From: Cystobacter ferrugineus
GTDB taxonomy: Bacteria; Myxococcota; Myxococcia; Myxococcales; Myxococcaceae
Assembly: GCF_001887355.1 (NCBI RefSeq)
Contig: NZ_MPIN01000008.1
Span: forward strand, 299,935-363,934
Length of the DNA: 64,000 bases
Reading direction: 5' to 3'
Shown: piece after piece, positions 44,680 to 53,050 of the stretch
Layout of the letters: the number at the start of each line of letters is the position of its first letter
How positions within the stretch are numbered: position 1 is the stretch's first letter
The notes under the pieces: generated by a model
Seen by the model: the letters and a program-made list of their open reading frames with translations, nothing else
Database searches by the model: none
Told to the model about the DNA's origin: nothing
Translations under genes and position numbers: made by a program

Positions 44680-46065
44680 TCACCGGTTGAAGGACTCGGC
44701 CACCTTGTCGCGCATGCGCTGGAGCTGCTCGCGCGTCAGCCACTGGCCACGCACCATCACCCCGAGCGACTGTCCCGCCTGCCCGACGTCCTCCAGGGGA
44801 TTGCCCGGCAAGAGCAGCAGATCCGCGTGCTGGCCCACCGCCACCGTGCCGAAGCGCGCCGCCGGATCCACGTGCTCCTCGATGAAGGCCGCGGGGTTGC
44901 GCGTGCTCGTCGCCAGGGCCTCGTAGGGCGACAGGCCCGCCCGCACCAGCTCCGCCAGCTCCAGGTGCACCGTCTTGCCGGGAAACAGCCCCGCGTCCGA
45001 CGCGTTCGTGCCCAGCACCAGCCGCACGCCGGCCCGCTGCAGCGACAGGGTGAGGTGCTGCACGTAGGGGTAGGCCGCCCGCTGCCGCTCGGAGAACTGC
45101 CGCACGTCCACCCGGCGCGTCGGGTTGGAGTAGCGCCAGTCGCTCATCACCTTCGGGGACAGGTAGCGTGCCTCCGGGTCCGAGAAGACGCCCTCCAGGT
45201 CCTCCATCATCTTCAAGGACGTGTGCACATGCGACAGGTCCGGCACCACCGTCGTGCCCGCCGCCTTGGTGCCGAGCGCGAAGCCGGGGATGCGCGACTC
45301 GTCGCGGGAGCCGGCGAGGAAGTACTCGATGCCGTGGGAGATGAACGCCTGGCGCGCGCGCAGCACCGCGTCCACGCCCACCGTGCGCGGCGCATGCCCC
45401 ATCACCGGCAGCTTCTGCTCGCGCGCCGTGGCCACCAGTTGCTCGTACACGCCTGGCGGGACGTTGTCGTAGACCTTGATGGCGTCGTAGCCCGCGCGCT
45501 TCTGGCGCACCACCGCCTGGCGCGCCTGCTCGGGCGAGTTCACCGACACCACGGTGCCCCCCTCGGGGCCTCCATCCATGAGCGGACTGCTCGTGTAGAG
45601 CCGCGGGCCGAGCACCTGGCGTTTGGCGATCTGCTCGCGCAGCGTCAGGTGGCGCGGGGTGCCGTTCAGCTCGAAGACGGTGGTGACGCCGTGGGCCAGG
45701 TACGACACCAGCTGCTCGTCCGAGTGCAGGTGGATGTGGAAGTCCGACAGGCCGGGCATCAGATAGCGGCCCTTCGCCTCGATGCGCTGGGCGCCCGCTG
45801 GCACGGTGATGGCCGAGGAGGGACCCATCGCCGAGATGAGCCCATCGCGGACGACGACCGTCTGATCCGCCAGCACGCGCTCGGAGTCCATGGGGACGAC
45901 GTTCACCCCGATGAAGGCCACCGCCTCGTCCGACCTGGCGGGCCCGGACCCGGAGTCGTGCACGCACCCCGGCAGTGGCACCGCGAGGGAGAGGAACAGG
46001 AAGCAGACACCCAGGAGCATCCCGGCGCTCGGGGTCTTCAGGACAGGTCTTTTCACGAGTGGCAT
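44680..46065 (-). CDS. exported amidohydrolase (imidazolonepropionase/prolidase-like), predicted lipoprotein
   Basis: A 461-residue metal-dependent hydrolase. The signal is FLFLSLAVPLPGC (lipobox). All ligands of a subtype-I binuclear site are visible: HxH in LSDFHIHLH, the Lys in YDAIKVYD that is carbamylated in the family, His in PVMGHAPR, His in SHGIEYFLAG and Asp in LVLGTNASDAG. The C-terminus returns to the small beta domain (GTVAVGQHADLLLLPGNP). Relatives cleave X-Pro dipeptides or cyclic amides. It lies 61 bp downstream of the carotenoid operon on the same strand, so read-through is possible, but nothing ties it to carotenoids. Confidence 0.92.
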   Translation of the reverse strand: MPLVKRPVLKTPSAGMLLGVCFLFLSLAVPLPGCVHDSGSGPARSDEAVAFIGVNVVPMDSERVLADQTVVVRDGLISAMGPSSAITVPAGAQRIEAKGRYLMPGLSDFHIHLHSDEQLVSYLAHGVTTVFELNGTPRHLTLREQIAKRQVLGPRLYTSSPLMDGGPEGGTVVSVNSPEQARQAVVRQKRAGYDAIKVYDNVPPGVYEQLVATAREQKLPVMGHAPRTVGVDAVLRARQAFISHGIEYFLAGSRDESRIPGFALGTKAAGTTVVPDLSHVHTSLKMMEDLEGVFSDPEARYLSPKVMSDWRYSNPTRRVDVRQFSERQRAAYPYVQHLTLSLQRAGVRLVLGTNASDAGLFPGKTVHLELAELVRAGLSPYEALATSTRNPAAFIEEHVDPAARFGTVAVGQHADLLLLPGNPLEDVGQAGQSLGVMVRGQWLTREQLQRMRDKVAESFNR

Positions 46066-46126
46066 GGCCGGCGCGGAGTATAGAGGAGCGCGCTCACGCC
46101 GGGAGCACCCCTCGCCCGGTGCTCCC

Positions 46127-47029
46127 CTATCCGTCCAGGAGCCGTGGCCAGTCGGCGGCGTGCTCGAAGACCCGGACGCCCAGGCGCTCGCACAGCGCCC
46201 GGTACTGGAGCGCCGCCCGTCCTCCCACCCAGACGGTCATGCCCGGGGTGAGGCCACTCATGACCCGGGAGAGGATCTCCTCGAACTCCCGGGCACCGGG
46301 GTCCACCACCGACGACAGGCCCACGAGGTCCACCTCGAGCGCCCGCGCCATGCGGACCACCTCGTCGGTGGGCGTGCGCTGGCCCAGCAGCGTCACCATC
46401 ATCCCCGAGTGCCGCAGCCGCAGCGCCATGCCCAGGAGGCCGAGCTCGTGCTGCTCCTCCGGGAAGCACGCCAGGAGCGCGTGCCGCGGTCCCTTGTTGG
46501 GCGCGGAGTGAAGCAGGCTGATGAGCCGCGCGCGGATCTCCTGCGTCACCAGGTGCTCCTGCCCCACCGTGAAGACGCCCTGGTGCCACAGCTCCCCCAC
46601 CTCCTGCTGCAAGGGCACCAGCACGTCCTCGTAGGCCTTCAAGGGAGCGAGCGCCGCGAGCACCTCGTCCAGCGTCTCCGACACCCGGCGTTGATCCAAC
46701 ACCCTGACGGCCTCCAGCACCTCCTCGCGCCAGGAGGCCACGCTGCCGTCGCTCGGCTCCGGAGGCGGGGACTGGGAGGGCTGCGCCGCGTCGATCTCCG
46801 CCAGGAGCTGCGGCAGCATCTTCGCCGCCTCGCTGATGGACACGCCCTCCTCGGTGAGCTGCTTGAGCCGCCGCAGCAGCGCCACGTCCCGGTCCGTGTA
46901 CACCCGGTAGCCCGAGGGGGTGCGCTGGGGCGAGAGCACCCCATAGCGCCGCTCCCAGGCGCGGATGAGCTCCACCTTCACGCCGGAGAACTCGGCGGCG
47001 ATGTGAATGCGGTAGGTGCGCTCAGCCAT
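46127..47029 (-). CDS. carH: CarA/CarH-type MerR repressor with B12-binding photosensor domain
   Basis: A 300-residue light-responsive repressor. Residues 1-70 are the MerR-type winged helix (FSGVKVELIRAWERRYG, SGYRVYTDRDVALL). A Pro-rich linker precedes the helical cap domain and the cobalamin-binding fold. The cap has W148-H149 and E158-H159 in the Wx9EH pattern; W-H followed by E-H is what CarH uses to hold and read the upper face of adenosylcobalamin. The Rossmann part has E192-x-H194-x-x-G197, the lower-ligand motif. CarH-type proteins repress carotenoid genes in the dark as tetramers and let go when light breaks the Co-C bond. The symbol carA would fit equally well, since M. xanthus has both in tandem and only one is here. 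It ends the operon and overlaps the acyltransferase gene by 8 bp. Confidence 0.93.
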   Translation of the reverse strand: MAERTYRIHIAAEFSGVKVELIRAWERRYGVLSPQRTPSGYRVYTDRDVALLRRLKQLTEEGVSISEAAKMLPQLLAEIDAAQPSQSPPPEPSDGSVASWREEVLEAVRVLDQRRVSETLDEVLAALAPLKAYEDVLVPLQQEVGELWHQGVFTVGQEHLVTQEIRARLISLLHSAPNKGPRHALLACFPEEQHELGLLGMALRLRHSGMMVTLLGQRTPTDEVVRMARALEVDLVGLSSVVDPGAREFEEILSRVMSGLTPGMTVWVGGRAALQYRALCERLGVRVFEHAADWPRLLDG

Positions 47030-47696
47030 GGCCTCGCACCGCGTCCCAGCGCTCGGCCACGCCCCGGGCGCCGGACACCACCTGGGTGAAGCCCTCCAGA
47101 CTCGTCGCCGCCTCCAGCCGCCGTGCCGCCGCCTCCAGCTCCGTCCGGTAGCGCTCCAGGGGGGCCGCCGCGTGCGACTCGCCCACCTCCACCAGCACGT
47201 CCGGCCGCTCGTGCTCGAGGAAGGCGTAGCGGATGCAGAGCGGAACACAGCGCGCTCCGCTCACCCGCGCGAGCAGCTCCACCCCGCGCTCCAGCTTCAA
47301 CGAGCGCACGCCGAAGGGCCGCAGCTCCCCCTCCGGGAAGATGCACACCGCGGCCCGGGGCCGGGCGAGCAACGAACTCGCATAGCGCAGCGTCTCCAGG
47401 GACGAGGCCGTCTCACCCCGCCGGATGCTGAAGGCACCGATGCGCGACAGGAAGCGATAGCGCGCCAGGTTCTTCTCCTCCATGACGCAGTATGTGTCCC
47501 AACCCGCCGCCCGGCCAAGCTGGTGCAGCACGAAGCCATCCCACCAGTTGGAGTGGTTCGCATACACGAGGCGCCCGGCCTCGCTGCCCTCCAGCGCGCC
47601 GCGCACCCACAGGCCCCGGAAGGACGAGCGGAACTTCCAGTCCACGTAGGTATCGACCACCCATCCCGGAAGCCCACCCTTGGCCGCGCGTATCAC
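47022..47696 (-). CDS. PlsC-like acyltransferase, probable carotenoid-glycoside acyltransferase
   Basis: A 224-residue lysophosphatidic-acid-acyltransferase-like protein. The HX4D motif is YANHSNWWDGF (His near 47). The second family motif is CIFPEGELRPFGV, and CVPLCIRYAF matches the third. It has no strong membrane span. It overlaps crtYd by 4 bp and carH by 8 bp, so it belongs to the carotenoid operon. Myxobacterial carotenoids such as myxobacton esters carry a fatty acid on a glucose attached to the 1'-hydroxyl. With crtC making the hydroxyl and a glycosyltransferase in the same operon, acylation of the sugar is the likely step here. A phospholipid role is the alternative. Confidence 0.85.
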   Translation of the reverse strand: MIRAAKGGLPGWVVDTYVDWKFRSSFRGLWVRGALEGSEAGRLVYANHSNWWDGFVLHQLGRAAGWDTYCVMEEKNLARYRFLSRIGAFSIRRGETASSLETLRYASSLLARPRAAVCIFPEGELRPFGVRSLKLERGVELLARVSGARCVPLCIRYAFLEHERPDVLVEVGESHAAAPLERYRTELEAAARRLEAATSLEGFTQVVSGARGVAERWDAVRGHG

Positions 47697-48040
47697 GGCA
47701 CGCGCGCCTCGCGCCGGGCCAGCAGCGCGGCGAAGAGCGTCAGGCCCAGCGCCACCATGACGCTGGTGAGCAGGAAGAAGAGCAGCTCCTCGAGCGGAAC
47801 CGCGCCGATGTAGATGCCCAGGTGCTTGCCCTCCCCGAAGCCCCAGATGCCCTCGCGGATGGCCAGGTGATCCGCCACCGACAGGTAGATGCCCACCACC
47901 CCGGCCGGCACGAGCGCCGCGCGCAGCACCGTCCAGGAACGCTCGCGGAAGTAGAACACCAGCACCCCGAGCTGTAGCGCGATGAAGGGGCCCGCCCAGG
48001 CCAGCAGGTGGATGAGGTACGCCCAGCGCGACTCCATCAT
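47693..48040 (-). CDS. crtYd: lycopene cyclase subunit, CrtYd type
   Basis: A 115-residue membrane protein with three hydrophobic helices, one half of a heterodimeric lycopene beta-cyclase. The key motif PLEELLFFLLTS (PxEE near residue 80) is present, and WAGPFIALQLGVLVFY is the first helix. It starts MM, with the first ATG overlapping the crtYc stop (ATGA), and the partner is the gene just upstream. Together the subunits close one or both ends of lycopene into beta rings; with crtC acting on the other end a monocyclic product is expected. Fungal CrtYB has the same two halves fused. Confidence 0.92.
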   Translation of the reverse strand: MMESRWAYLIHLLAWAGPFIALQLGVLVFYFRERSWTVLRAALVPAGVVGIYLSVADHLAIREGIWGFGEGKHLGIYIGAVPLEELLFFLLTSVMVALGLTLFAALLARREARVP

Positions 48041-48435
48041 GACACGACCTCCTTGGAGCCCAGCTTGGAGTCCAACCGGGGTGGACCCGCCGGCACGGGG
48101 GGGCTCCCGGAAGACTTCCGGGCGGAGGGCGCGAGCGACACCCCGCGCAGCCGCGCGAGCACCCACACCCCCACCAGCAGCGTCTGCAGGCCGAAGAAGA
48201 GGTACTCCTCCAGGGGCAGGTAGCCCACGATGATGCCCCAGATGAGCTCCGGCTTGAAACGCCACAGCCCCCACTTCACCGCCAGGTTGTCCCAGGGGCA
48301 CGTGGCCACGTAGACGATGGCCAGCAGGGGCACCAGGGGCAGCAGGGACCGCCGGGTGAGCACACGCCGGTAGCGCACCGCCAGCAAGATGATGGGCAGC
48401 ACGACGAACAGGCCCAGGAAACGTGCGTAGGTCAT
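48037..48435 (-). CDS. crtYc: lycopene cyclase subunit, CrtYc type
   Basis: A 132-residue membrane protein with three helices. It contains the cyclase motif GYLPLEEYLFFGLQT and the family segment ATCPWDNLAVKWGLW, which is typical of CrtYc and of the N-terminal part of fungal bifunctional cyclases. The C-terminal about 30 residues are polar and probably cytosolic. ATGA overlaps join it to the glycosyltransferase gene upstream and to crtYd downstream, which should keep the two subunits in equal supply. Confidence 0.93.
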   Translation of the reverse strand: MTYARFLGLFVVLPIILLAVRYRRVLTRRSLLPLVPLLAIVYVATCPWDNLAVKWGLWRFKPELIWGIIVGYLPLEEYLFFGLQTLLVGVWVLARLRGVSLAPSARKSSGSPPVPAGPPRLDSKLGSKEVVS

Positions 48436-49568
48436 ACCCCGCCCTCCTGCTTCAATTCCGTCCATCCGGATGACATCCGGCCTCCTGGGTGCAACGCATA
48501 GACGCGCCCCCGCCAGGTCACCCGCGGGGGGTGCGCGAGGGAGCGGACGAAGGCGGCGAGCAACAGGGCCTCGCCCAACAGCCAATCCAGCGCGAAGCGG
48601 GGCGCTCCCCCCTCGGAGCCCCCCGCCCCCGCGTGGGCTCCGGGAGCGCTGAGCCGCGCGAGCCGCCAGGACAACAGGGTGCGCACGGCCACCAGCGCCG
48701 CCACGCATCCCAGCAGGCCCGGCGAGCCCGCCGCCACGCCGAGCACCAGCAGCGGCCACGTGGGCGTGAACAGCAGGGGCACCGTCGGGTACAGCCCGGG
48801 CCGGTGGCTGCGCAACACCTGCATCCAGCGCGTGAAGCGGGCCAGGGCCGCGTCCCAGTCCCCCTCGGCCAGGGGCACCACCGCCGGTACCTCGCACAGT
48901 GCCACACCGAGGCCGCGCGCGTGCAGCCGCTTGGACAGCTCCAGGTCCTCGCCGATGTGGTCCGCCAGCTCCGGCAGTTCCTCCACCGCCCGGCCGCTCA
49001 ACCCGAGCGCCTTGCCACACACCGCCGCGGCCCCGGCGCTCATCACGTGCAGCGCCCGGAAGCTGTGGTGCGTGCGGCGCAGCAGCGCGGCCACGGCCCG
49101 CCCGGCGAGCCCCCGCGCCCCCACCGGCGTGGGGACCGCCGTGCTCAATGCCACGCCCGCCGCCACCGGTGCCGCCAGGCCCGCCACCAGCTCGCCCGTC
49201 ACCACCACGTCCGCGTCCACCACCAGCACCACCCGGCCCTCGCGGGGCAGTACCCTCAGCGCGTGCAGCAGGTGCCCCACCTTGCGGTTGGGCGTCGAGG
49301 GCTCACTCGGCACCCACCGCACGTGCTCGGGCAGGGGCGGCCGCTCGGGGGCGAGCACCACGTGCTCCAACGGGCCCGGGTAGTCGATGGGCGTGGCCAG
49401 GTTCTCCACCTCGCGGGGCGTGGGCGCGTCCACCGGACGCAGCAACAGCACCGGCACCCGCGTGGACACAGCCGCCGGACGCCGCCGCATGAGGCGCGCC
49501 AGCGCCACCGCGCTGAAGCCGCCGGCCAGTCCTCCCCAGGCCATTGCCAGGGCCGCCCACGTGCTCAT
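48432..49568 (-). CDS. GT21/HpnI-like membrane glycosyltransferase of the carotenoid operon
   Basis: A 378-residue glycosyltransferase with an N-terminal membrane helix, a cytosolic GT-A domain and two or three C-terminal hydrophobic segments. The D1-D2-D3-(Q/R)xxRW set of ceramide-glucosyltransferase-like enzymes is visible: an early Asp in LRPVDAPTP, VLVVDADVVVTGELV, HIGEDLELSKRLHARG, and RFTRWMQVLR. It sits between crtC and crtYc with ATGA overlaps on both sides. The most likely acceptor is the 1'-hydroxyl made by CrtC, giving a carotenoid glucoside that the acyltransferase two genes on could esterify. This differs from the plant-like CrtX family used by Pantoea. Donor sugar is not shown by the sequence. 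Confidence 0.85.
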   Translation of the reverse strand: MSTWAALAMAWGGLAGGFSAVALARLMRRRPAAVSTRVPVLLLRPVDAPTPREVENLATPIDYPGPLEHVVLAPERPPLPEHVRWVPSEPSTPNRKVGHLLHALRVLPREGRVVLVVDADVVVTGELVAGLAAPVAAGVALSTAVPTPVGARGLAGRAVAALLRRTHHSFRALHVMSAGAAAVCGKALGLSGRAVEELPELADHIGEDLELSKRLHARGLGVALCEVPAVVPLAEGDWDAALARFTRWMQVLRSHRPGLYPTVPLLFTPTWPLLVLGVAAGSPGLLGCVAALVAVRTLLSWRLARLSAPGAHAGAGGSEGGAPRFALDWLLGEALLLAAFVRSLAHPPRVTWRGRVYALHPGGRMSSGWTELKQEGGV

Positions 49569-50536
49569 GCCTGGCGCTCCACGCGCGTGCGGAAGTGCGC
49601 CATCCAGCGGATGAAGGGCGAGTGGAAGCGCCGGAAGTCCGCCACCTCCCCCATCACGTCCAGCCCGCCCTGCCGTGCCTCCAGCCGGGCATAGAAGGGA
49701 GAGGACTCCAGCAACCGGGGCTCGGTCCCCACCCCGGGACCCGACGTCAGCCGCTCCGGCACGCGCAGGCCCCACCCCGTCACGCGCGTGCGCAGCGGCT
49801 CCGCGCGCACCGGCCAGCGCTCGCACGAGGTGCCCCGGGCACTCGCCGTCACGCGCAGGGGAGCCACTCCGCCCGGCAGGTGGTACTCCACCACCGTCTC
49901 CTCTGGCCCGTGCATCCGCGCCCAGTGCCAGCCCGGCAGCCGCCCGCCCAGCAGCTCCGCGCCATGGTTGGTGTCGTGATAGCCGTGGCCCTCGGCGCGC
50001 ACGCCCTCGGAGTCCACCGACAGCCACGCCCTCGCCCGGGGCGCCAGTGTCCGCCAGTAGTGCGGCACGCCCGGCACCAGTTGTACCTCCTCGGTCGAGA
50101 AGGACTCGGGCTGGAGCTCCAGCCGCGCGTGCACCGCTCCGCCAAAAGGCGCGCACTGCTCATCCACCTCCAGGCACACCCGGCCGTCCCGCGTGTACTC
50201 CAGGCGCGAGCGGCCGATGAGCAGCTCCCGGCCCCCCTGACATACCAACGCCCGGGGATACTCGCTGAGCACCCAGCGCACCCCGCGGCCGCGGTGGTAG
50301 AGCGCGAAGTTCACCGCGCTGTGTTGCAGGGGCAGCGCGCCCCGCGGTGCCCCCACCGAGTAGCGCGGCGAGAAGAGCGAGCCGAGCATGAAGATGAAGA
50401 CGGCGCTGTACTCGCCCGCCGTCACGTCGGCGTAGAACCAGCGATAGGCGCCGGCCGTATCCGGCAGCGCCGGCAGCGCGTCCAGCCACGACTCGCCCCG
50501 GAGGGGGCGCGGCGACAGCAGCTCCAGGCGCCTCAT
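49565..50536 (-). CDS. crtC: carotenoid 1,2-hydratase (hydroxyneurosporene synthase, CrtC)
   Basis: A 323-residue enzyme of the CrtC family, which adds water across the terminal 1,2 double bond of acyclic carotene ends to give a tertiary 1-hydroxyl. Typical segments are AYRWFYADVTAGEYSAVFIF near residue 32, FSPRYSVG, and the His-rich GYHDTNHGAELLGG and PGWHWARMHGP of the catalytic half. The ATG at 50536 overlaps the crtD stop (ATGA); a longer open frame to 50857 lies inside crtD and is not used. Its product hydroxyl is the expected attachment point for the sugar added by the next gene's product. Confidence 0.93.
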   Translation of the reverse strand: MRRLELLSPRPLRGESWLDALPALPDTAGAYRWFYADVTAGEYSAVFIFMLGSLFSPRYSVGAPRGALPLQHSAVNFALYHRGRGVRWVLSEYPRALVCQGGRELLIGRSRLEYTRDGRVCLEVDEQCAPFGGAVHARLELQPESFSTEEVQLVPGVPHYWRTLAPRARAWLSVDSEGVRAEGHGYHDTNHGAELLGGRLPGWHWARMHGPEETVVEYHLPGGVAPLRVTASARGTSCERWPVRAEPLRTRVTGWGLRVPERLTSGPGVGTEPRLLESSPFYARLEARQGGLDVMGEVADFRRFHSPFIRWMAHFRTRVERQA

Positions 50537-51990
50537 ACGCCGCTCCTCAGGTGCGCGGACGCCATGCGGGCCGCGAACTGGCCCGAGAGCATCACCAGGG
50601 GAACGCCTCCGCCCGGGTGCGTGCCCCCGCCCGCGAAGAAGAGTCCGGGCGTGCCGCCCCGGATGCGCGGACGGCGGAAGGGGCCGAAGCGGCCGTGCGG
50701 CAGGAAGCCGTAGATGGAGCCACCGGGCGCGCCCAACGCCGCCAGGTCCACCGGCGTGCGCTGGGCCACCACGCGCATGCGTCCGCGCAGCTCCGGGTAG
50801 TGGGTGAGCAGCTTGTCGAACATCTGCGCCTTCACCCGCTCGCCGTGCAGCTCCCACTCCGCCGCGGCGCGCTCGGCGGCACCGGGCTCGCGCGGCAGCG
50901 CCGGGGCATTCACCATGACGAACAGGCCCGTCTTGTCCGGCGGCGCCACCGTGTCATCCGTCGCCGCGGGGTTGCAGAAGTACACGGTGGGATCCGCCGC
51001 GAGCTGGCCCGCGAACAGCTCGTCGAATTCGCGCCGGTAGTCCCGGCTGAAGAGCACGGTGTGGTGCGGCAGGGCGGGACGGCCGTCCACCTCCAGCAGC
51101 AGCACATGGCCCGACAGCGACAGCGGCTCGCTCCCGCGTCCCAGCTTGTCCAGCGGGTCCGCGTTCACCACCACCGAGTCGAAGTGCTCCTCGCCTCCGG
51201 ACGGACCCACCCGGTAGCCGTGCGCCTCGCGCTGGTAGTGCGCGCGCGTGTTCAGGTGCACCTTCACGCCCAGGCGCGCCACCGCCGCCCCGAGCGCATC
51301 CACCAGCGCGCCAATCCCGCCCCGCACGTGGTGCACGCCGTACGCGCGCTCGATGTGGGGCACCAGGGCATAGGCCGCGCTCGCCGCGTAGGGCGATGCC
51401 CCCGCGTACGTGGCGAAGCGGCCCACGAATCGCCACATGTGCTCCGTCTTGAAATGAGCCCGCGCCAGATCATCCAAGGTGGACAGCTTCATGCCCCGGG
51501 CCACGGCCACCAGGCCCCGGCGCAGCACCCGGGACATGAAGCCCGCCATGCCCTCGAAGGGGGCCTCCAGGTAGGGCTCGCCCGCGGCGCGCCAGATGTG
51601 CTCGGCCTCCGCGTAGAAGCCGTGCACCCCCTTGCCCTCGCTGGGACGCAGCCCCGCGGCGCTGTGCGCGGTGCGCTCGAGGTCCTTGTAGGCCACGAAG
51701 CCGCACCCGTCCGGGAAGTGGTAGGTGCACTGCGCCTCCAGCTCCAGGAAGGGCGGCAGCAGGTCCGCCGCGCCCAGCGACTCGAACAGACCGCGCACGA
51801 CGTCCGGGAGCGTGAGCAGCGTGGGCCCGGTGTCCAGCCGCAGCCCGCCCACCTGCACGGACTGCGCCTTGCCTCCAAGGTGAGGACCGCCCTCGAAGAG
51901 GGTGACGTCATGGCCCTCCTTCGCCAGCAGGCCGGCGGCCGTCAGTCCTCCGATTCCACCCCCCACCACCGCGACGCGCATGGACTTCAT
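50533..51990 (-). CDS. crtD: CrtI-superfamily carotenoid desaturase (CrtD-like)
   Basis: A 485-residue flavoprotein. The N-terminal FAD motif is VAVVGGGIGGLTAAGLLAKE followed by VTLFEGGPHLGGKA, and the C-terminal superfamily signature is GLFFAGGGTHPGGGVPLVML. Within the superfamily it is closer in style to CrtD than to the phytoene desaturase two genes upstream, and the gene order E-(I)-B-D-C matches the M. xanthus crtEBDC operon as I recall it. CrtD adds the 3,4 double bond after CrtC hydration, but a second phytoene/phytofluene desaturase role cannot be excluded. The gap to crtB is 25 bp; the overlap with crtC is 4 bp. Confidence 0.88.
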   Translation of the reverse strand: MKSMRVAVVGGGIGGLTAAGLLAKEGHDVTLFEGGPHLGGKAQSVQVGGLRLDTGPTLLTLPDVVRGLFESLGAADLLPPFLELEAQCTYHFPDGCGFVAYKDLERTAHSAAGLRPSEGKGVHGFYAEAEHIWRAAGEPYLEAPFEGMAGFMSRVLRRGLVAVARGMKLSTLDDLARAHFKTEHMWRFVGRFATYAGASPYAASAAYALVPHIERAYGVHHVRGGIGALVDALGAAVARLGVKVHLNTRAHYQREAHGYRVGPSGGEEHFDSVVVNADPLDKLGRGSEPLSLSGHVLLLEVDGRPALPHHTVLFSRDYRREFDELFAGQLAADPTVYFCNPAATDDTVAPPDKTGLFVMVNAPALPREPGAAERAAAEWELHGERVKAQMFDKLLTHYPELRGRMRVVAQRTPVDLAALGAPGGSIYGFLPHGRFGPFRRPRIRGGTPGLFFAGGGTHPGGGVPLVMLSGQFAARMASAHLRSGV

Positions 51991-52015
51991 CTCCCGACTC
52001 CCGGACGCTCACGCG

Positions 52016-53050
52016 TCATGGCATGGATCCCGTCGTGGCGGCGCGCGTGGGCAACAGCGGCACCGCGGCTCCTCCCGGCGCGCGCACGTGCATGAGTGGC
52101 ACCGTCGTGGGCCGCACGAGCGCGTGGGTGGCCAGCGCGAACTTGCGCGACGCGGGAACCGCCGAGCGGCCCGAGAAGACGTCGAAGTCGCGCTCCTCGA
52201 TGACGCGCAGGATGTCTCCGTAGATGGAGCCCATGAGCATCACCATGCGCTGCGAGCCGAAGCCCGACAGCGCGGGGATGCCCGCCGCGGCCCGCTCGTA
52301 GTAGGCGCGTGCCCGGGCGATCTGCCAGCGCATGAAGTCGCGCCAGCGCTCATCCACCACGCCCCGGCGCAGGTCCTCCAGCGACAACCCGAAGGCCGCC
52401 AACTCCTCGGCGGGCAGGTAGACGCGGTCGCGCTCCAGATCCTCGCCCACGTCCCGGAGGATGTTGGTGAGTTGCATGCCCCGGCCCAGGTCCGCCGCGG
52501 GCCCGAGCGCCCACTCCTCGGAGCACCCGAGCATGGCCGCCATCATCAGCCCCACCACGCCGGCCACCCGGTAGCAGTACAGGTCCAACTGCGACCAGGA
52601 GTCGTAGCGGCGGATGGTCAGATCCATCTCCATGCCGGAGATGAGCTCCTGCATGGGGTACTCGGGCACGCGGAAGCGCTGGATGCAGTCCACGAGCGCG
52701 GCCAGCTCCGCGGGGTGCCACGGCCCCTCGCCCCCACTGGCGCGCGTGGCGGGCGGAGGCAGCCGGGGGTCGGCCAGCTCGGGGGTGTCCAGGAAGAGCT
52801 CGGCCACGGCGCGCCGCGCGCGAGTCAGCCGCTCGGCCAGGTTCGTGGGCACCGCGCCCTTGTCCGCCCCGTCCGCCACGTCCACCATGTCGTCCAGCCG
52901 CCGGCAGAAGGCGTAGAGGGCGAAGGCCGCCTTGCGCCTCATGCCGAACAGCATGAAGGAGGCGAAGAAGAAACTCTTGGCATGGTGCCGGGTCACCTGC
53001 TCCGCCATCCGGTAACCCTTCGCCACCAGGCTCTCGTCCCGCGACTTCAT
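52016..53050 (-). CDS. crtB: phytoene synthase
   Basis: A 344-residue squalene/phytoene synthase. It joins two geranylgeranyl diphosphates head to head to make phytoene. The two aspartate-rich motifs are intact: FCRRLDDMVDVADG (first) and NILRDVGEDLERDRVYLP (second). HHAKSFFFASFMLF and MELISGMEMDLTI-like segments also match (the sequence reads QELISGMEMDLTIRRY). GGAGGAAG lies before the ATG, which overlaps the crtI stop (ATGA). The C-terminal about 50 residues after the last helix are variable. Since its GGPP substrate must come from somewhere, the loss of motifs in the operon's crtE gene matters for this step. Confidence 0.96.
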   Translation of the reverse strand: MKSRDESLVAKGYRMAEQVTRHHAKSFFFASFMLFGMRRKAAFALYAFCRRLDDMVDVADGADKGAVPTNLAERLTRARRAVAELFLDTPELADPRLPPPATRASGGEGPWHPAELAALVDCIQRFRVPEYPMQELISGMEMDLTIRRYDSWSQLDLYCYRVAGVVGLMMAAMLGCSEEWALGPAADLGRGMQLTNILRDVGEDLERDRVYLPAEELAAFGLSLEDLRRGVVDERWRDFMRWQIARARAYYERAAAGIPALSGFGSQRMVMLMGSIYGDILRVIEERDFDVFSGRSAVPASRKFALATHALVRPTTVPLMHVRAPGGAAVPLLPTRAATTGSMP

